From the NCBI RefSeq assembly GCF_014197615.1, contig NZ_JACIFY010000001.1, forward strand, positions 62,001 through 126,000: DNA of 64,000 nucleotides, in the 5' to 3' direction. The notes beneath the pieces were generated by a model, which was given only the letters and a program-made list of their open reading frames with translations, was not told the origin of the DNA and did no database searches. Positions 40,562 to 48,811 of the stretch are shown piece after piece. The stretch is from Rhizobium esperanzae (GTDB taxonomy: Bacteria > Pseudomonadota > Alphaproteobacteria > Rhizobiales > Rhizobiaceae). The translations under genes were made by a program, and so were the position numbers. Numbering within the stretch: position 1 is the stretch's first letter; the number at the start of each line of letters is the position of its first letter.

Positions 40562-42832
40562 ATGACGCAGGATGGGGTATCGCCGGCAGCGGCGGGCGAG
40601 GCGGTGACCACGGTGACCGATCGCCGCGCCCTTTTCGCCGTGCCCGGCCTGGTGCTCGCCGGCGGCGCGCTGCTCTGCGCCACGGCCACACTTTTCGTGC
40701 TGCTCGGTCTGACGCCGATCGCGCCGACGTCGCATGTCGTCATCACCTCGGTAATCGTCAATTCCTTCTTCGTCCTCACACTGCTGGCGCTGATCGCCCG
40801 CGAGGTGGCGCGGCTGCTGAAGGCGCGCACCCGGGGCAGGGCGGCCGCGCGCCTGCATATCCGCATCGTCGTGCTGTTCTCGATCGTCGCGATTACGCCG
40901 GCGATTCTCGTCGCCATCTTCGCCAGCATCACGTTGAATGCCGGTCTCGACCGCTGGTTTGCGCTGCGCACCCAGTCGATCGTCAGCTCGTCACGCAATA
41001 TCGGCCAGGCCTATATGATGGAGAATGCCAGCTATCTGCAGGGGCAGACGGTCTCCATGGCCAACGATCTGGAGCGCAACCGCGCGCTCTACAGCCTCGA
41101 CAGAACGGGTTTCGCCGACCTGATGACGCGCCAGGCAAGGGGCCGCGGCCTGCTCGGCTCCTTCCTCGTCGAGCGCGACGGCTCGGTGATCGTCCAGGCC
41201 GATATCTCCACTGAAAAGCCCCTGCCGGCGATCCCGCAGGATGCGCTTGAGAAGGCCGCTGCCGGCCAGCCGACGCTGATTCCGCCTGGCGTCACCAACC
41301 TCGTCGGCGCCATCATCAAGCTCGATGCCATCCAGGGCACCTTCCTCTATACGGTGCGCGCCGTCGATCCCAAGGTCATGGGCGCCATGCGGATGATGGA
41401 GGAGAACGCCACCGAATACCGCTCGATGGAGGCCAACCGCTTCTCGCTGCAGGTCGCCTTCGCCGTGCTCTATATCGGCTTCGCGCTGATCGTGCTGCTG
41501 GCGGCGATCTGGACGGCGATTGCCGTTGCCGACCGCATCGTCCGGCCGATCCGCCTGCTGATCACCGCCGCCGACAGCGTTGCATCGGGCAACATGGATA
41601 TCGTCGTGCCGGTGCATGCCGTCGATGGCGACGTCGCCAATCTGTCGCGCACCTTCAACAAGATGATTTCGGAAATCCGCACCCAGCGCGACGAGATCCT
41701 CGAAGCCAAGGACGAGGTCGACGATCGCCGCCGCTTCATCGAAGCGGTGCTTTCGGGCGTGACGGCCGCCGTCATCGGCGTCGAGCAGGATCGCCGCATC
41801 GCCATCGTCAACAGTTCGGCCGAGACGCTGATGTCGCTGTCGGCCGACGAGATGCTCGGCAAGCAGCTGGCCGATATCGCCCCTGAGGTCGATCAGGTCC
41901 TGACTGAAGCTGCGGCGCGCCATCGCGGCGATTTCCGCAAGCAGATCGCGCTGGTGCGCGGCGGCACGGTGCGGACGCTGAGCGTGCAGGTCACCCGCGA
42001 GGAAGTGCGCGACATGAGCGAATCCTATGTGATCACGCTCGACGACATCACCGACCTCGTCATCGCCCAGCGCTCGACGGCCTGGGGTGACGTCGCACGG
42101 CGCATCGCCCACGAGATCAAGAACCCGCTGACCCCGATCCAGCTTTCCGCCGAGCGCATCCAGCGCCGTTACGGCAAGCAGATCGATCCGGACGACCGGA
42201 CCGTCTTTGACCAGTGCACCGATACGATCATCCGCCAGGTCGGCGATATCGGCCGCATGGTCGACGAATTCTCCGCCTTCGCCCGCATGCCGAAGCCGAC
42301 CAAGGAACCGAGCGACCTGCGCGATATCCTGCGCGACGCGATCTTCCTGCGCGAGATGGGCAATCATCACGTCAACTTTGCGCAGGATTTCGGCGAGCAG
42401 CCGCTGGAGGGCCTGTTCGATAGCCGCATGCTCGGCCAGGCTTTCGGAAATCTGATCAAGAATGCCGTGGAAGCGATCGAAGCCGTTCCGAGCGACGAAC
42501 GCGACGAACGCAAGATTCTCGTTCGCGCCGCCTTCGATGCCGGCCGCGACCGCTTCACCGTCGATGTCATCGACAATGGCCGCGGCCTGCCGGTGGAGAA
42601 CCGCCACAGCATTCTGGAACCCTATATGACGATGCGCGAGAAGGGCACCGGCCTCGGTCTCGCCATCGTCAAGAAGATCATCGAGGAACATGGCGGGCAG
42701 CTCGAGCTGCACGATGCGCCCGCCGATTTTGACCGGGGAAGAGGGGCCATGATCCGCGTGCATCTGCCGCGCCGGGATCCGACGCCCGCTGCTCCCGCAG
42801 CCAATGACAAGGAAAGCGTTTATGGCCTCTGA
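40562..42832 (+). CDS. ntrY: Nitrogen-regulation sensor histidine kinase NtrY
   Basis: 756 aa membrane sensor. Three hydrophobic segments (residues ~27-48, 58-80 and 96-118) precede a periplasmic region to ~290. A fourth segment (residues ~298-320) leads to HAMP, PAS (residues ~395-500), and the phosphoacceptor His517 in [20 protein letters not shown]. The ATPase domain holds MLGQAFGNLIKNAVEAIE and GTGLGLAIVKKIIEEHGG. It partners with NtrX, whose start lies within its last codons. NtrYX responds to nitrogen and redox cues in alphaproteobacteria. Confidence 0.95.
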   Translation: MTQDGVSPAAAGEAVTTVTDRRALFAVPGLVLAGGALLCATATLFVLLGLTPIAPTSHVVITSVIVNSFFVLTLLALIAREVARLLKARTRGRAAARLHIRIVVLFSIVAITPAILVAIFASITLNAGLDRWFALRTQSIVSSSRNIGQAYMMENASYLQGQTVSMANDLERNRALYSLDRTGFADLMTRQARGRGLLGSFLVERDGSVIVQADISTEKPLPAIPQDALEKAAAGQPTLIPPGVTNLVGAIIKLDAIQGTFLYTVRAVDPKVMGAMRMMEENATEYRSMEANRFSLQVAFAVLYIGFALIVLLAAIWTAIAVADRIVRPIRLLITAADSVASGNMDIVVPVHAVDGDVANLSRTFNKMISEIRTQRDEILEAKDEVDDRRRFIEAVLSGVTAAVIGVEQDRRIAIVNSSAETLMSLSADEMLGKQLADIAPEVDQVLTEAAARHRGDFRKQIALVRGGTVRTLSVQVTREEVRDMSESYVITLDDITDLVIAQRSTAWGDVARRIAHEIKNPLTPIQLSAERIQRRYGKQIDPDDRTVFDQCTDTIIRQVGDIGRMVDEFSAFARMPKPTKEPSDLRDILRDAIFLREMGNHHVNFAQDFGEQPLEGLFDSRMLGQAFGNLIKNAVEAIEAVPSDERDERKILVRAAFDAGRDRFTVDVIDNGRGLPVENRHSILEPYMTMREKGTGLGLAIVKKIIEEHGGQLELHDAPADFDRGRGAMIRVHLPRRDPTPAAPAANDKESVYGL

Positions 42833-44186
42833 TATTCTTGTCGTCGACGACGAGCACGATATTCGCGAGATCGTTTCCGGCATTCTCTCGGACGAGGGCC
42901 ACGAAACGCGCACGGCCCATGACAGCGACAGTGCGCTGGCGGCGATATCCGACCGCGTGCCGCGGCTGATCTTCCTCGATATCTGGATGCAGGGCAGCAA
43001 GCTCGACGGTCTGTCGCTGCTCGACGAGATCCGCACCCGCCATCCGGACTTGCCCGTGGTGATGATCTCAGGTCATGGCAACATCGAGACCGCCGTCTCG
43101 GCGATCAAGCGCGGCGCCTTCGATTTCATCGAGAAGCCGTTCAAGGCCGACCGGCTGATCCTGATCGCCGAGCGGGCGCTGGAAAATTCGAAGTTGAAGC
43201 GCGAGGTCTCCGAGCTGAAGCGCCGCACCGGCGATGCGCTGGAACTGATCGGCACCTCGGTCGCCGTTTCGCAGCTGCGCCAGACGATCGAGAAGGTCGC
43301 GCCCACCAACAGCCGCATCATGATCCTCGGCGCCTCCGGCTCCGGCAAGGAGCTGGTGGCGCGGATGATCCACAAGAAGTCGGCCCGCGCCAACGGCCCC
43401 TTCGTGGCGATCAACGCTGCCAACATCACGCCCGATCGTATGGAAGTGGCGCTGTTCGGCACCGAGGGCACGCCGGGCCAGGCGCGCAAGATCGGCGCGC
43501 TCGAGGAAGCCCATCGCGGCATCCTCTATCTCGACGAAGTCGGCGAGATGCCGCGCGAGACGCAGAACAAGATCCTGCGGGTGCTGGTCGATCAGCAGTT
43601 CGAGCGCGTCGGCGGCTCCAAGCGCGTCAAGGTCGATGTCCGCATCATCTCCTCGACCGCCTATAATCTCGAAAGCCGCATCACCGAGGGATGGTTCCGC
43701 GAGGATCTCTATCATCGCCTCGCCGTCGTGCCGGTGCGTGTGCCGCAGCTTGCCGAGCGCCGCGAAGATATTCCCTTCCTCGTCGATCAGCTGATGCGCC
43801 AGATTTCCGAGCAGGCCGGCATTCGTCCGCGCCGCATCGGCGACGACGCCATGGCGGTGCTGCAGGCGCATGACTGGCCGGGCAACATCCGCCAGCTGCG
43901 CAACAACATCGAGCGGCTGATGATCCTTGCCCGCACCGACGGGCCGGATGCGCCGATCACTGCCGACATGCTGCCGACCGATCTCGGCGACATGCTGCCG
44001 AAAGTGTCGGCCAAGAACGATTATCACATCATGACGCTGCCGCTGCGCGAAGCCCGCGAGATGTTCGAGAAGGATTACCTGATCGCCCAGATCAACCGTT
44101 TCGGCGGCAATATCTCGCGCACCGCCGAATTCGTCGGCATGGAGCGTTCGGCGCTGCACCGCAAGCTGAAGTCGCTCGGCGTCTGA
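42822..44186 (+). CDS. ntrX: Response regulator NtrX
   Basis: 454 aa. The receiver has Asp53 (LIFLDIWMQGSK), then an AAA+ core with Walker A GASGSGKELVARMIH (residues ~168-182) and Walker B GILYLDEVGEM (residues ~236-246). The Fis-type HTH is FGGNISRTAEFVGMERSALH at the C-terminus. The GAFTGA loop is absent: LFGTEGTPGQARKIGALEEA stands at residues ~211-230 where ntrC has it. ATG 42822 overlaps the ntrY end by 11 bp; an earlier ATG (42804) adds six residues. Confidence 0.95.
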   Translation: MASDILVVDDEHDIREIVSGILSDEGHETRTAHDSDSALAAISDRVPRLIFLDIWMQGSKLDGLSLLDEIRTRHPDLPVVMISGHGNIETAVSAIKRGAFDFIEKPFKADRLILIAERALENSKLKREVSELKRRTGDALELIGTSVAVSQLRQTIEKVAPTNSRIMILGASGSGKELVARMIHKKSARANGPFVAINAANITPDRMEVALFGTEGTPGQARKIGALEEAHRGILYLDEVGEMPRETQNKILRVLVDQQFERVGGSKRVKVDVRIISSTAYNLESRITEGWFREDLYHRLAVVPVRVPQLAERREDIPFLVDQLMRQISEQAGIRPRRIGDDAMAVLQAHDWPGNIRQLRNNIERLMILARTDGPDAPITADMLPTDLGDMLPKVSAKNDYHIMTLPLREAREMFEKDYLIAQINRFGGNISRTAEFVGMERSALHRKLKSLGV

Positions 44187-44253
44187 TCCCTTGCGGCGCG
44201 GCCCGAGGCTGCGCCGCGCCCTTATATTGCCCTCCCGGAAGACCAGGTTTCCC

Positions 44254-45117
44254 ATGCCGAGAATTGCCTATGTCAATGGCCGTTACGTCAAGCATTCCGA
44301 TGCGAGCGTCCATATCGAGGATCGCGGTTACCAGTTCGCCGACGGCGTCTATGAGGTCTGCGAGGTCCGCCACGGCTATATCGTCGATCTCACCCGCCAT
44401 CTGAACCGCCTCGACCGTTCGCTCGGTGAACTTCGCATCGCCTGGCCGATGAGCCGGGCGGCGCTGACGCAGGTCATTCGCCAGACGCTGCGCCGCAACC
44501 ATGTCCGCAACGGGCTCTTCTACATGCAGGTGACGCGCGGGGTCGCGCGGCGCGATCATGTCTTCCCGGCCGAGGGCACGCCGCCGTCGCTCGTTATCAC
44601 CGCCAAGAGCACCGATCCCAAAATCATCGCCGCCAAGAACGCCAACGGCATCCGGGCGATCACGGTTACCGACAATCGCTGGGACCGCGTCGACATCAAA
44701 TCCGTCGGCCTGCTGCCGAATGCCATGGCCCGCCAGCAGGCCAAGGAGGCCGGCGCCCAGGAGGCGATCTATGTCGACGTCGACGGCATGGTGAAGGAGG
44801 GGGCGGCGACCAATATCTGGATCGTCGATCCCGATGGAATGCTGGTGACCCGCCCGGCCGAACACGGCATCCTTCGCGGCATTACCCGCACCACGCTGAT
44901 CGATGTCGCAGCCAAGCTGGGCCTCAAGATCACCGAGCGAAACTTCTCGGTTTCCGAGATGCTCGCGGCCCGCGAGGTCTTCCTGACCGCAGCCACAAGT
45001 ATTTGTTTTCCGGTCGTTTCCGTCGACGGCCATGCTATCGCCAACGGCCATCCCGGCAGTGTTTCGCAGAAAATCCGCGAGGCCTTTTTCGACGTTGCGG
45101 AAAAGATTGCGATTTGA
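44254..45117 (+). CDS. dat: D-amino-acid transaminase (class IV aminotransferase)
   Basis: 287 aa PLP enzyme transferring amino groups between D-amino acids and 2-oxo acids; D-Ala and D-Glu feed peptidoglycan. The N-terminus RIAYVNGRYVKHSDASVHIEDRGYQFADGVYEV is class-IV type. The PLP Lys lies in VDIKSVGLLPNAMARQQA (near residue 149), with EGAATNIWIVDPDGMLVTRP and ILRGITRTTLI. ATG 44254 chosen: the earlier ATG at 44191 adds 21 Arg-rich residues. It sits between ntrX and hfq. Confidence 0.88.
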   Translation: MPRIAYVNGRYVKHSDASVHIEDRGYQFADGVYEVCEVRHGYIVDLTRHLNRLDRSLGELRIAWPMSRAALTQVIRQTLRRNHVRNGLFYMQVTRGVARRDHVFPAEGTPPSLVITAKSTDPKIIAAKNANGIRAITVTDNRWDRVDIKSVGLLPNAMARQQAKEAGAQEAIYVDVDGMVKEGAATNIWIVDPDGMLVTRPAEHGILRGITRTTLIDVAAKLGLKITERNFSVSEMLAAREVFLTAATSICFPVVSVDGHAIANGHPGSVSQKIREAFFDVAEKIAI

Positions 45118-45228
45118 TACCAAGATTTGCTGGACAGGTGGAATGAGGGTGCCGCCGGTCTTGCATGGAGAGATTGATTGATAGTCTACCGGCCAGATTG
45201 GGTCGGCAATAAAGAAAGAAGCGGCGCG

Positions 45229-45471
45229 ATGGCGGAACGTTCTCAGAATCTGCAGGACTTATTTCTCAATACTGTCCGCAAGCAAAAGATTTCCCTGACA
45301 ATCTTTTTGATCAACGGCGTGAAACTCACGGGCGTTGTTACGTCTTTTGACAATTTCTGTGTTCTTCTTCGCCGTGACGGCCATTCGCAGCTCGTGTATA
45401 AGCATGCGATCTCGACGATCATGCCGGGCCAGCCCATGCAGATGTTCGAGAGCGAAGAAGCAGCGTCCTAA
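45229..45471 (+). CDS. hfq: RNA chaperone Hfq
   Basis: 80 aa, typical rhizobial length, forming a hexameric ring that pairs small RNAs with mRNAs. The Sm1 motif is [30 protein letters not shown] (residues ~23-52) and Sm2 is [13 protein letters not shown] (residues ~54-66). The acidic tail is short. The upstream extension (45178-45228) does not look like Hfq, so ATG 45229 was used. It precedes hflX, as in most proteobacteria. Confidence 0.97.
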
Positions 45472-45548
45472 CAGGATCAGCCGTCATTTCGACACGCGAT
45501 ACCAAGAACGATTCGATCATCCCTGAGGCCGCCAAGCACAGGGACGAC

Positions 45549-46874
45549 ATGCGCGCGACTGTCGTCGTGCCGGTGCTGAAGTCGCGCAGTCGCGGCGGTC
45601 AGACCGAATCGGCCTCGACCCGCACGCCGGAAAGCCGGCTCGAAGAGGCGACGGGCCTTGCCCAGGCGATCGACCTCGATGTCGTCAACGGCCAGATCGT
45701 GCCGGTCAACGATCCGAGGCCGGCAACGCTGCTCGGCACCGGCAAGATCGAGGAGATCAAGGCGCTGCTCAATGAGCGCGATTCCGGTCTCGTCATCGTC
45801 GATCATCCGCTGACGCCGGTGCAGCAGCGGAATCTCGAAAAGGAATGGAACGCCAAGGTCATCGACCGGACGGGCCTGATCCTCGAAATCTTCGGCCGCC
45901 GCGCCTCCACCAAGGAAGGCACGCTGCAGGTCGATCTCGCCCATCTGAATTACCAGAAGGGCCGGCTGGTCCGCAGCTGGACCCACCTTGAACGCCAGCG
46001 CGGCGGCGGCGGTTTCATGGGCGGCCCCGGCGAAACCCAGATCGAAGCCGACCGGCGGCTGCTGCAGGACCGCATCATCAAGCTCGAACGCGAGCTGGAA
46101 CAGGTCGTGCGCACCCGCCAGCTGCATCGCGCCAAACGCCGCAAGGTGCCGCACCCGATCGTGGCGCTGGTCGGCTATACCAATGCCGGCAAGTCGACGC
46201 TGTTCAACCGCATCACCGGCGCCGGCGTGCTGGCCGAAGACATGCTCTTTGCCACGCTCGACCCGACGCTGCGCCGCATGAAGCTCCCGCATGGCCGTAC
46301 TGTCATCCTGTCTGACACCGTCGGCTTCATCTCCGATCTGCCGACCCATCTGGTCGCCGCCTTCCGCGCGACGCTGGAGGAGGTGCTGGAAGCCGATCTG
46401 ATCCTGCATGTCCGCGACATGTCCGATGCCGACAACCAGGCCCAGAGCTCCGACGTGATGCGCATCCTTGGTGATCTCGGCATCGACGAGGCCGAAGCGG
46501 AGAAGCGGCTGATCGAGGTCTGGAACAAGATCGACCGGCTGGAGCCCGAAATGCACGACGCCATGGTGCAGAAATCATCAGGCGCCAGCAACGTGGTGGC
46601 GGTTTCCGCCGTCAGCGGCGAGGGCGTCGACACGCTGATGGACGAAATCAGCCGCAGACTGTCGGGCGTCGTGACCGAAACGACCATCCGCCTTCCCGTC
46701 GACAAGCTGGCTCTGCTGCCTTGGCTCTACGACCATGCCATCGTCGACGCCCGCGAGGACAATGAAGACGGCTCGATCACGCTCGATCTGCGGCTGTCGG
46801 AAACCGAAGCCGCCGAACTCGAACGCCGTATCGGCAATGGGCCGAAGGCTGCGAAAGAGGATTGGGAGCGGTAA
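45549..46874 (+). CDS. hflX: GTPase HflX
   Basis: 441 aa Obg-HflX family GTPase that splits stalled ribosomes. The N-terminal domain contains LLGTGKIEEIKALL and the Gly-rich linker RQRGGGGFMGGPGETQ (near residues 150-165). The G domain carries G1 GYTNAGKSTLFN (near 208), G3 DTVGF and G4 NKID. The frame is open upstream to about 45474 without ATG, GTG or TTG; the coding-like residues there suggest an unusual start further in. ATG 45549 with AGGGA upstream is kept. Confidence 0.93.
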   Translation: MRATVVVPVLKSRSRGGQTESASTRTPESRLEEATGLAQAIDLDVVNGQIVPVNDPRPATLLGTGKIEEIKALLNERDSGLVIVDHPLTPVQQRNLEKEWNAKVIDRTGLILEIFGRRASTKEGTLQVDLAHLNYQKGRLVRSWTHLERQRGGGGFMGGPGETQIEADRRLLQDRIIKLERELEQVVRTRQLHRAKRRKVPHPIVALVGYTNAGKSTLFNRITGAGVLAEDMLFATLDPTLRRMKLPHGRTVILSDTVGFISDLPTHLVAAFRATLEEVLEADLILHVRDMSDADNQAQSSDVMRILGDLGIDEAEAEKRLIEVWNKIDRLEPEMHDAMVQKSSGASNVVAVSAVSGEGVDTLMDEISRRLSGVVTETTIRLPVDKLALLPWLYDHAIVDAREDNEDGSITLDLRLSETEAAELERRIGNGPKAAKEDWER

Positions 46875-46885
46875 TCTTGCTCCCT

Positions 46886-47038
46886 CTTCTCCCCAGCGGG
46901 GAGAAGATGCCCGTAGGGCGGATGAGGGGGCCGCACGGCGCACCCTTCATTGCCCTTCGCTTGCGCTCAGCGCATTCGCTCCTGTCGTCGCTCACCCCCT
47001 CATCTGCCTGCCGGCATCTTCTCCCCGCTGGGGAGAAG
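46886..47038. repeat. RIME-like Rhizobium intergenic mosaic element
   Basis: Two 26-bp arms (46886-46911 and 47013-47038) are perfect reverse complements. Each arm also folds on itself (CTTCTCCCC, 3-nt loop, GGGGAGAAG at 46886-46906 and 47018-47038). They flank a further pair (GATGAGGGGG near 46921 with CCCCCTCATC near 46995). This is the double-palindrome architecture of the RIME1 elements described in rhizobia. It fills the hflX-mazG convergent spacer and could fold into a cruciform or a bidirectional terminator. Confidence 0.8.
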
Positions 47039-47102
47039 GGAGATGTGGCAACGCTGTGCGCGGCAGGCCGCCAGGTTGGCTTCTCGCCAAACTCGGCCTG
47101 AC

Positions 47103-47942
47103 CTACTCAGCTACGAGGGCTCTTTCGATCGCCTTGGCCGCCTGCCAGATTTCTTCCATCCGCTCCAGCGTCGCATCCTCAAGCGTCTCGCCTTCTGCAT
47201 CAAGAACATTCTCGATGTGATTGAATCGACGCCGAAACTTCGTATTCGTTCCACGCAGTGAATCTTCCGGGTCTGCCTTCACATGCCGGCCGATATTGAC
47301 GACCGCGAAGATCAAATCGCCGAGTTCGTCGCTGACCTTCGCCCGGTCGCCGTCTCTCAGCGCCGCCCGCAATTCGCCGATCTCTTCCTCGATCTTGTCG
47401 AGGATCGGCTCAGGTGCTGACCAATCGAAGCCGACCTTGGCGGCGCGTTCCTGCAGCTTCAGCGCTTCCGTCAGGGCAGGAAAGCTGCGCTGCACCGAGC
47501 CGAGGAAGCCGTTCTTGAAATCCTCGGTGATCCCCCGCCGCGCCCGGCGCTCGGTGCGCTCGCGTTTTTCCGCCTGCTTGATCTCGTCCCACTGGATCTT
47601 CACCGCATCGGGCGTGTCAGCTTCCGAGCGGGCAAAAACATGCGGGTGGCGGCGGATCATCTTGGTGGTGATGGCGTTGACCACGTCGCCGAAGGAGAAT
47701 TCGCCGGCCTCCTCGGCCATGCGGGCATGAAAGACCACCTGCAGCAAGAGGTCGCCGAGCTCATCGCAGAGATCGTCCATGTCGCCGCGCTCGATCGCGT
47801 CGGAGACCTCATAGGCCTCCTCGATCGTATAGGGCTTGATCGTCTCGAAGTTCTGCTCGATGTCCCAGGGGCAGCCGGTCTCGGGATGGCGCAGCGCCGC
47901 CATGATCTCGATCAGCCGTGAAATGTCTTTGGAAGGTTCCAT
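47103..47942 (-). CDS. mazG: Nucleoside triphosphate pyrophosphohydrolase MazG
   Basis: 279 aa. It hydrolyses non-canonical or excess NTPs and lowers ppGpp in E. coli. Two MazG modules are visible. The N-terminal one has CPWDIEQNFETIKPYTIEEAYEVSDAIE and the E-E-x-x-E plus D metal set in DELGDLLLQVVFHARMAEE (residues ~60-80). The C-terminal one has LDKIEEEIGELRAAL and DELGDLIFAVVNIGRH (residues ~210-225). The ATG at 47942 is preceded by a short spacer and the deaminase gene on the same strand. Confidence 0.95.
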   Translation of the reverse strand: MEPSKDISRLIEIMAALRHPETGCPWDIEQNFETIKPYTIEEAYEVSDAIERGDMDDLCDELGDLLLQVVFHARMAEEAGEFSFGDVVNAITTKMIRRHPHVFARSEADTPDAVKIQWDEIKQAEKRERTERRARRGITEDFKNGFLGSVQRSFPALTEALKLQERAAKVGFDWSAPEPILDKIEEEIGELRAALRDGDRAKVSDELGDLIFAVVNIGRHVKADPEDSLRGTNTKFRRRFNHIENVLDAEGETLEDATLERMEEIWQAAKAIERALVAE

Positions 47943-47962
47943 GGTGCCTCGGTTCAGGGGCC

Positions 47963-48550
47963 TTAATTGAGTGGGATGTCGTTGGCGCTCTTCGATGACT
48001 GGTAGCTGGAAGACAGCGCGTCGTAGCGCGCCTTGATGCGGGCGGTCTGCGCCTTCAGCGCCGTTTTCAGGGAAGCCTCTTCGGTCTCGACGAGATCGGC
48101 GATGGCAAAACTGTTCCAGAAGGCGTTTTGCCTGCGATAACCGCCCGGTTCAAGCCCGAAGACCTCCTTCAGGATCTTCAGGTCGTGCGGAATGGCGAAG
48201 GCATCGCGGGAATCCTCGTGACTGAAGAAATAGTAGAAATTGTCGAAGCCCGCCCAGGTGATCGCCGACATGCACATGGTGCAGGGTTCGTGCGTCGACA
48301 GGAAGATCAGATCCTTGGTTTGCGGCTTGTCGCCAAGCTCGTAGAACCGCTTCAGCGTATGCACCTCGCCGTGCCAGAGTGGGTTCTCGAGTTCGTTGTT
48401 GGTCTCCGCGACGACCAGCGAAAGATCGGATTTGCGCAGGATCGCCGCACCGAACACCTTGTTGCCAAGCGAAACGCCGTGCTCCGTCAGCGGCAGGATA
48501 TCGTCTTCCATGACCGAAAGCAGGCGGGAGGCGATGGTCTTGTCAGGCAT
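47963..48550 (-). CDS. Nucleoside deaminase family protein (Zn-dependent)
   Basis: 195 aa cytidine-deaminase-fold protein. The zinc motifs are HGEVHTL (H-x-E, residues ~65) and STHEPCTMCMSAI (P-C-x2-C, residues ~97-109), spaced about 33 residues apart as in the family. HGE rather than the usual HAE is present. Substrate cannot be called (guanine, cytosine or tRNA adenosine deaminases share the fold). Of the ATGs at 48556 and 48550 the second leaves a six-base spacing from GGAG and was used. Confidence 0.75.
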   Translation of the reverse strand: MPDKTIASRLLSVMEDDILPLTEHGVSLGNKVFGAAILRKSDLSLVVAETNNELENPLWHGEVHTLKRFYELGDKPQTKDLIFLSTHEPCTMCMSAITWAGFDNFYYFFSHEDSRDAFAIPHDLKILKEVFGLEPGGYRRQNAFWNSFAIADLVETEEASLKTALKAQTARIKARYDALSSSYQSSKSANDIPLN

Positions 48551-48811
48551 TGGCATCTCCGGTTTTCCCCGCAGTCTATCGTCTTGGCGGCGAGAGTGAA
48601 ATGCGCCAAACGCCGGTGGACGCCGTTTGTCACAGGCTTTACAGTGCGCTGCAGCAAATGCGCTCACCTGTGCTGTTTCGGTCAGCATGGGTGACTTTTC
48701 TCAAATCATTGATGACGCGAGCAAAAGAATACGCGCATGCTGGAGCTTTCGAATTTCTGTTCCTTCAATCGCTTGTCGATCAAGGGCATATTCTGGCAAC
48801 TTCGAAGTGGA
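48551..48811. other. Divergent spacer between the deaminase and cysG
   Basis: 261 bp between two divergent starts, expected to hold promoters for both. I see no clear regulatory motif, and no ribosome site better than AAGTGG before cysG. Confidence 0.4.

Noticed and set aside
40991..43036. 681-codon minus-strand frame opposite ntrY/ntrX
   Set aside because: Antisense shadow of the two-component genes; no motif.
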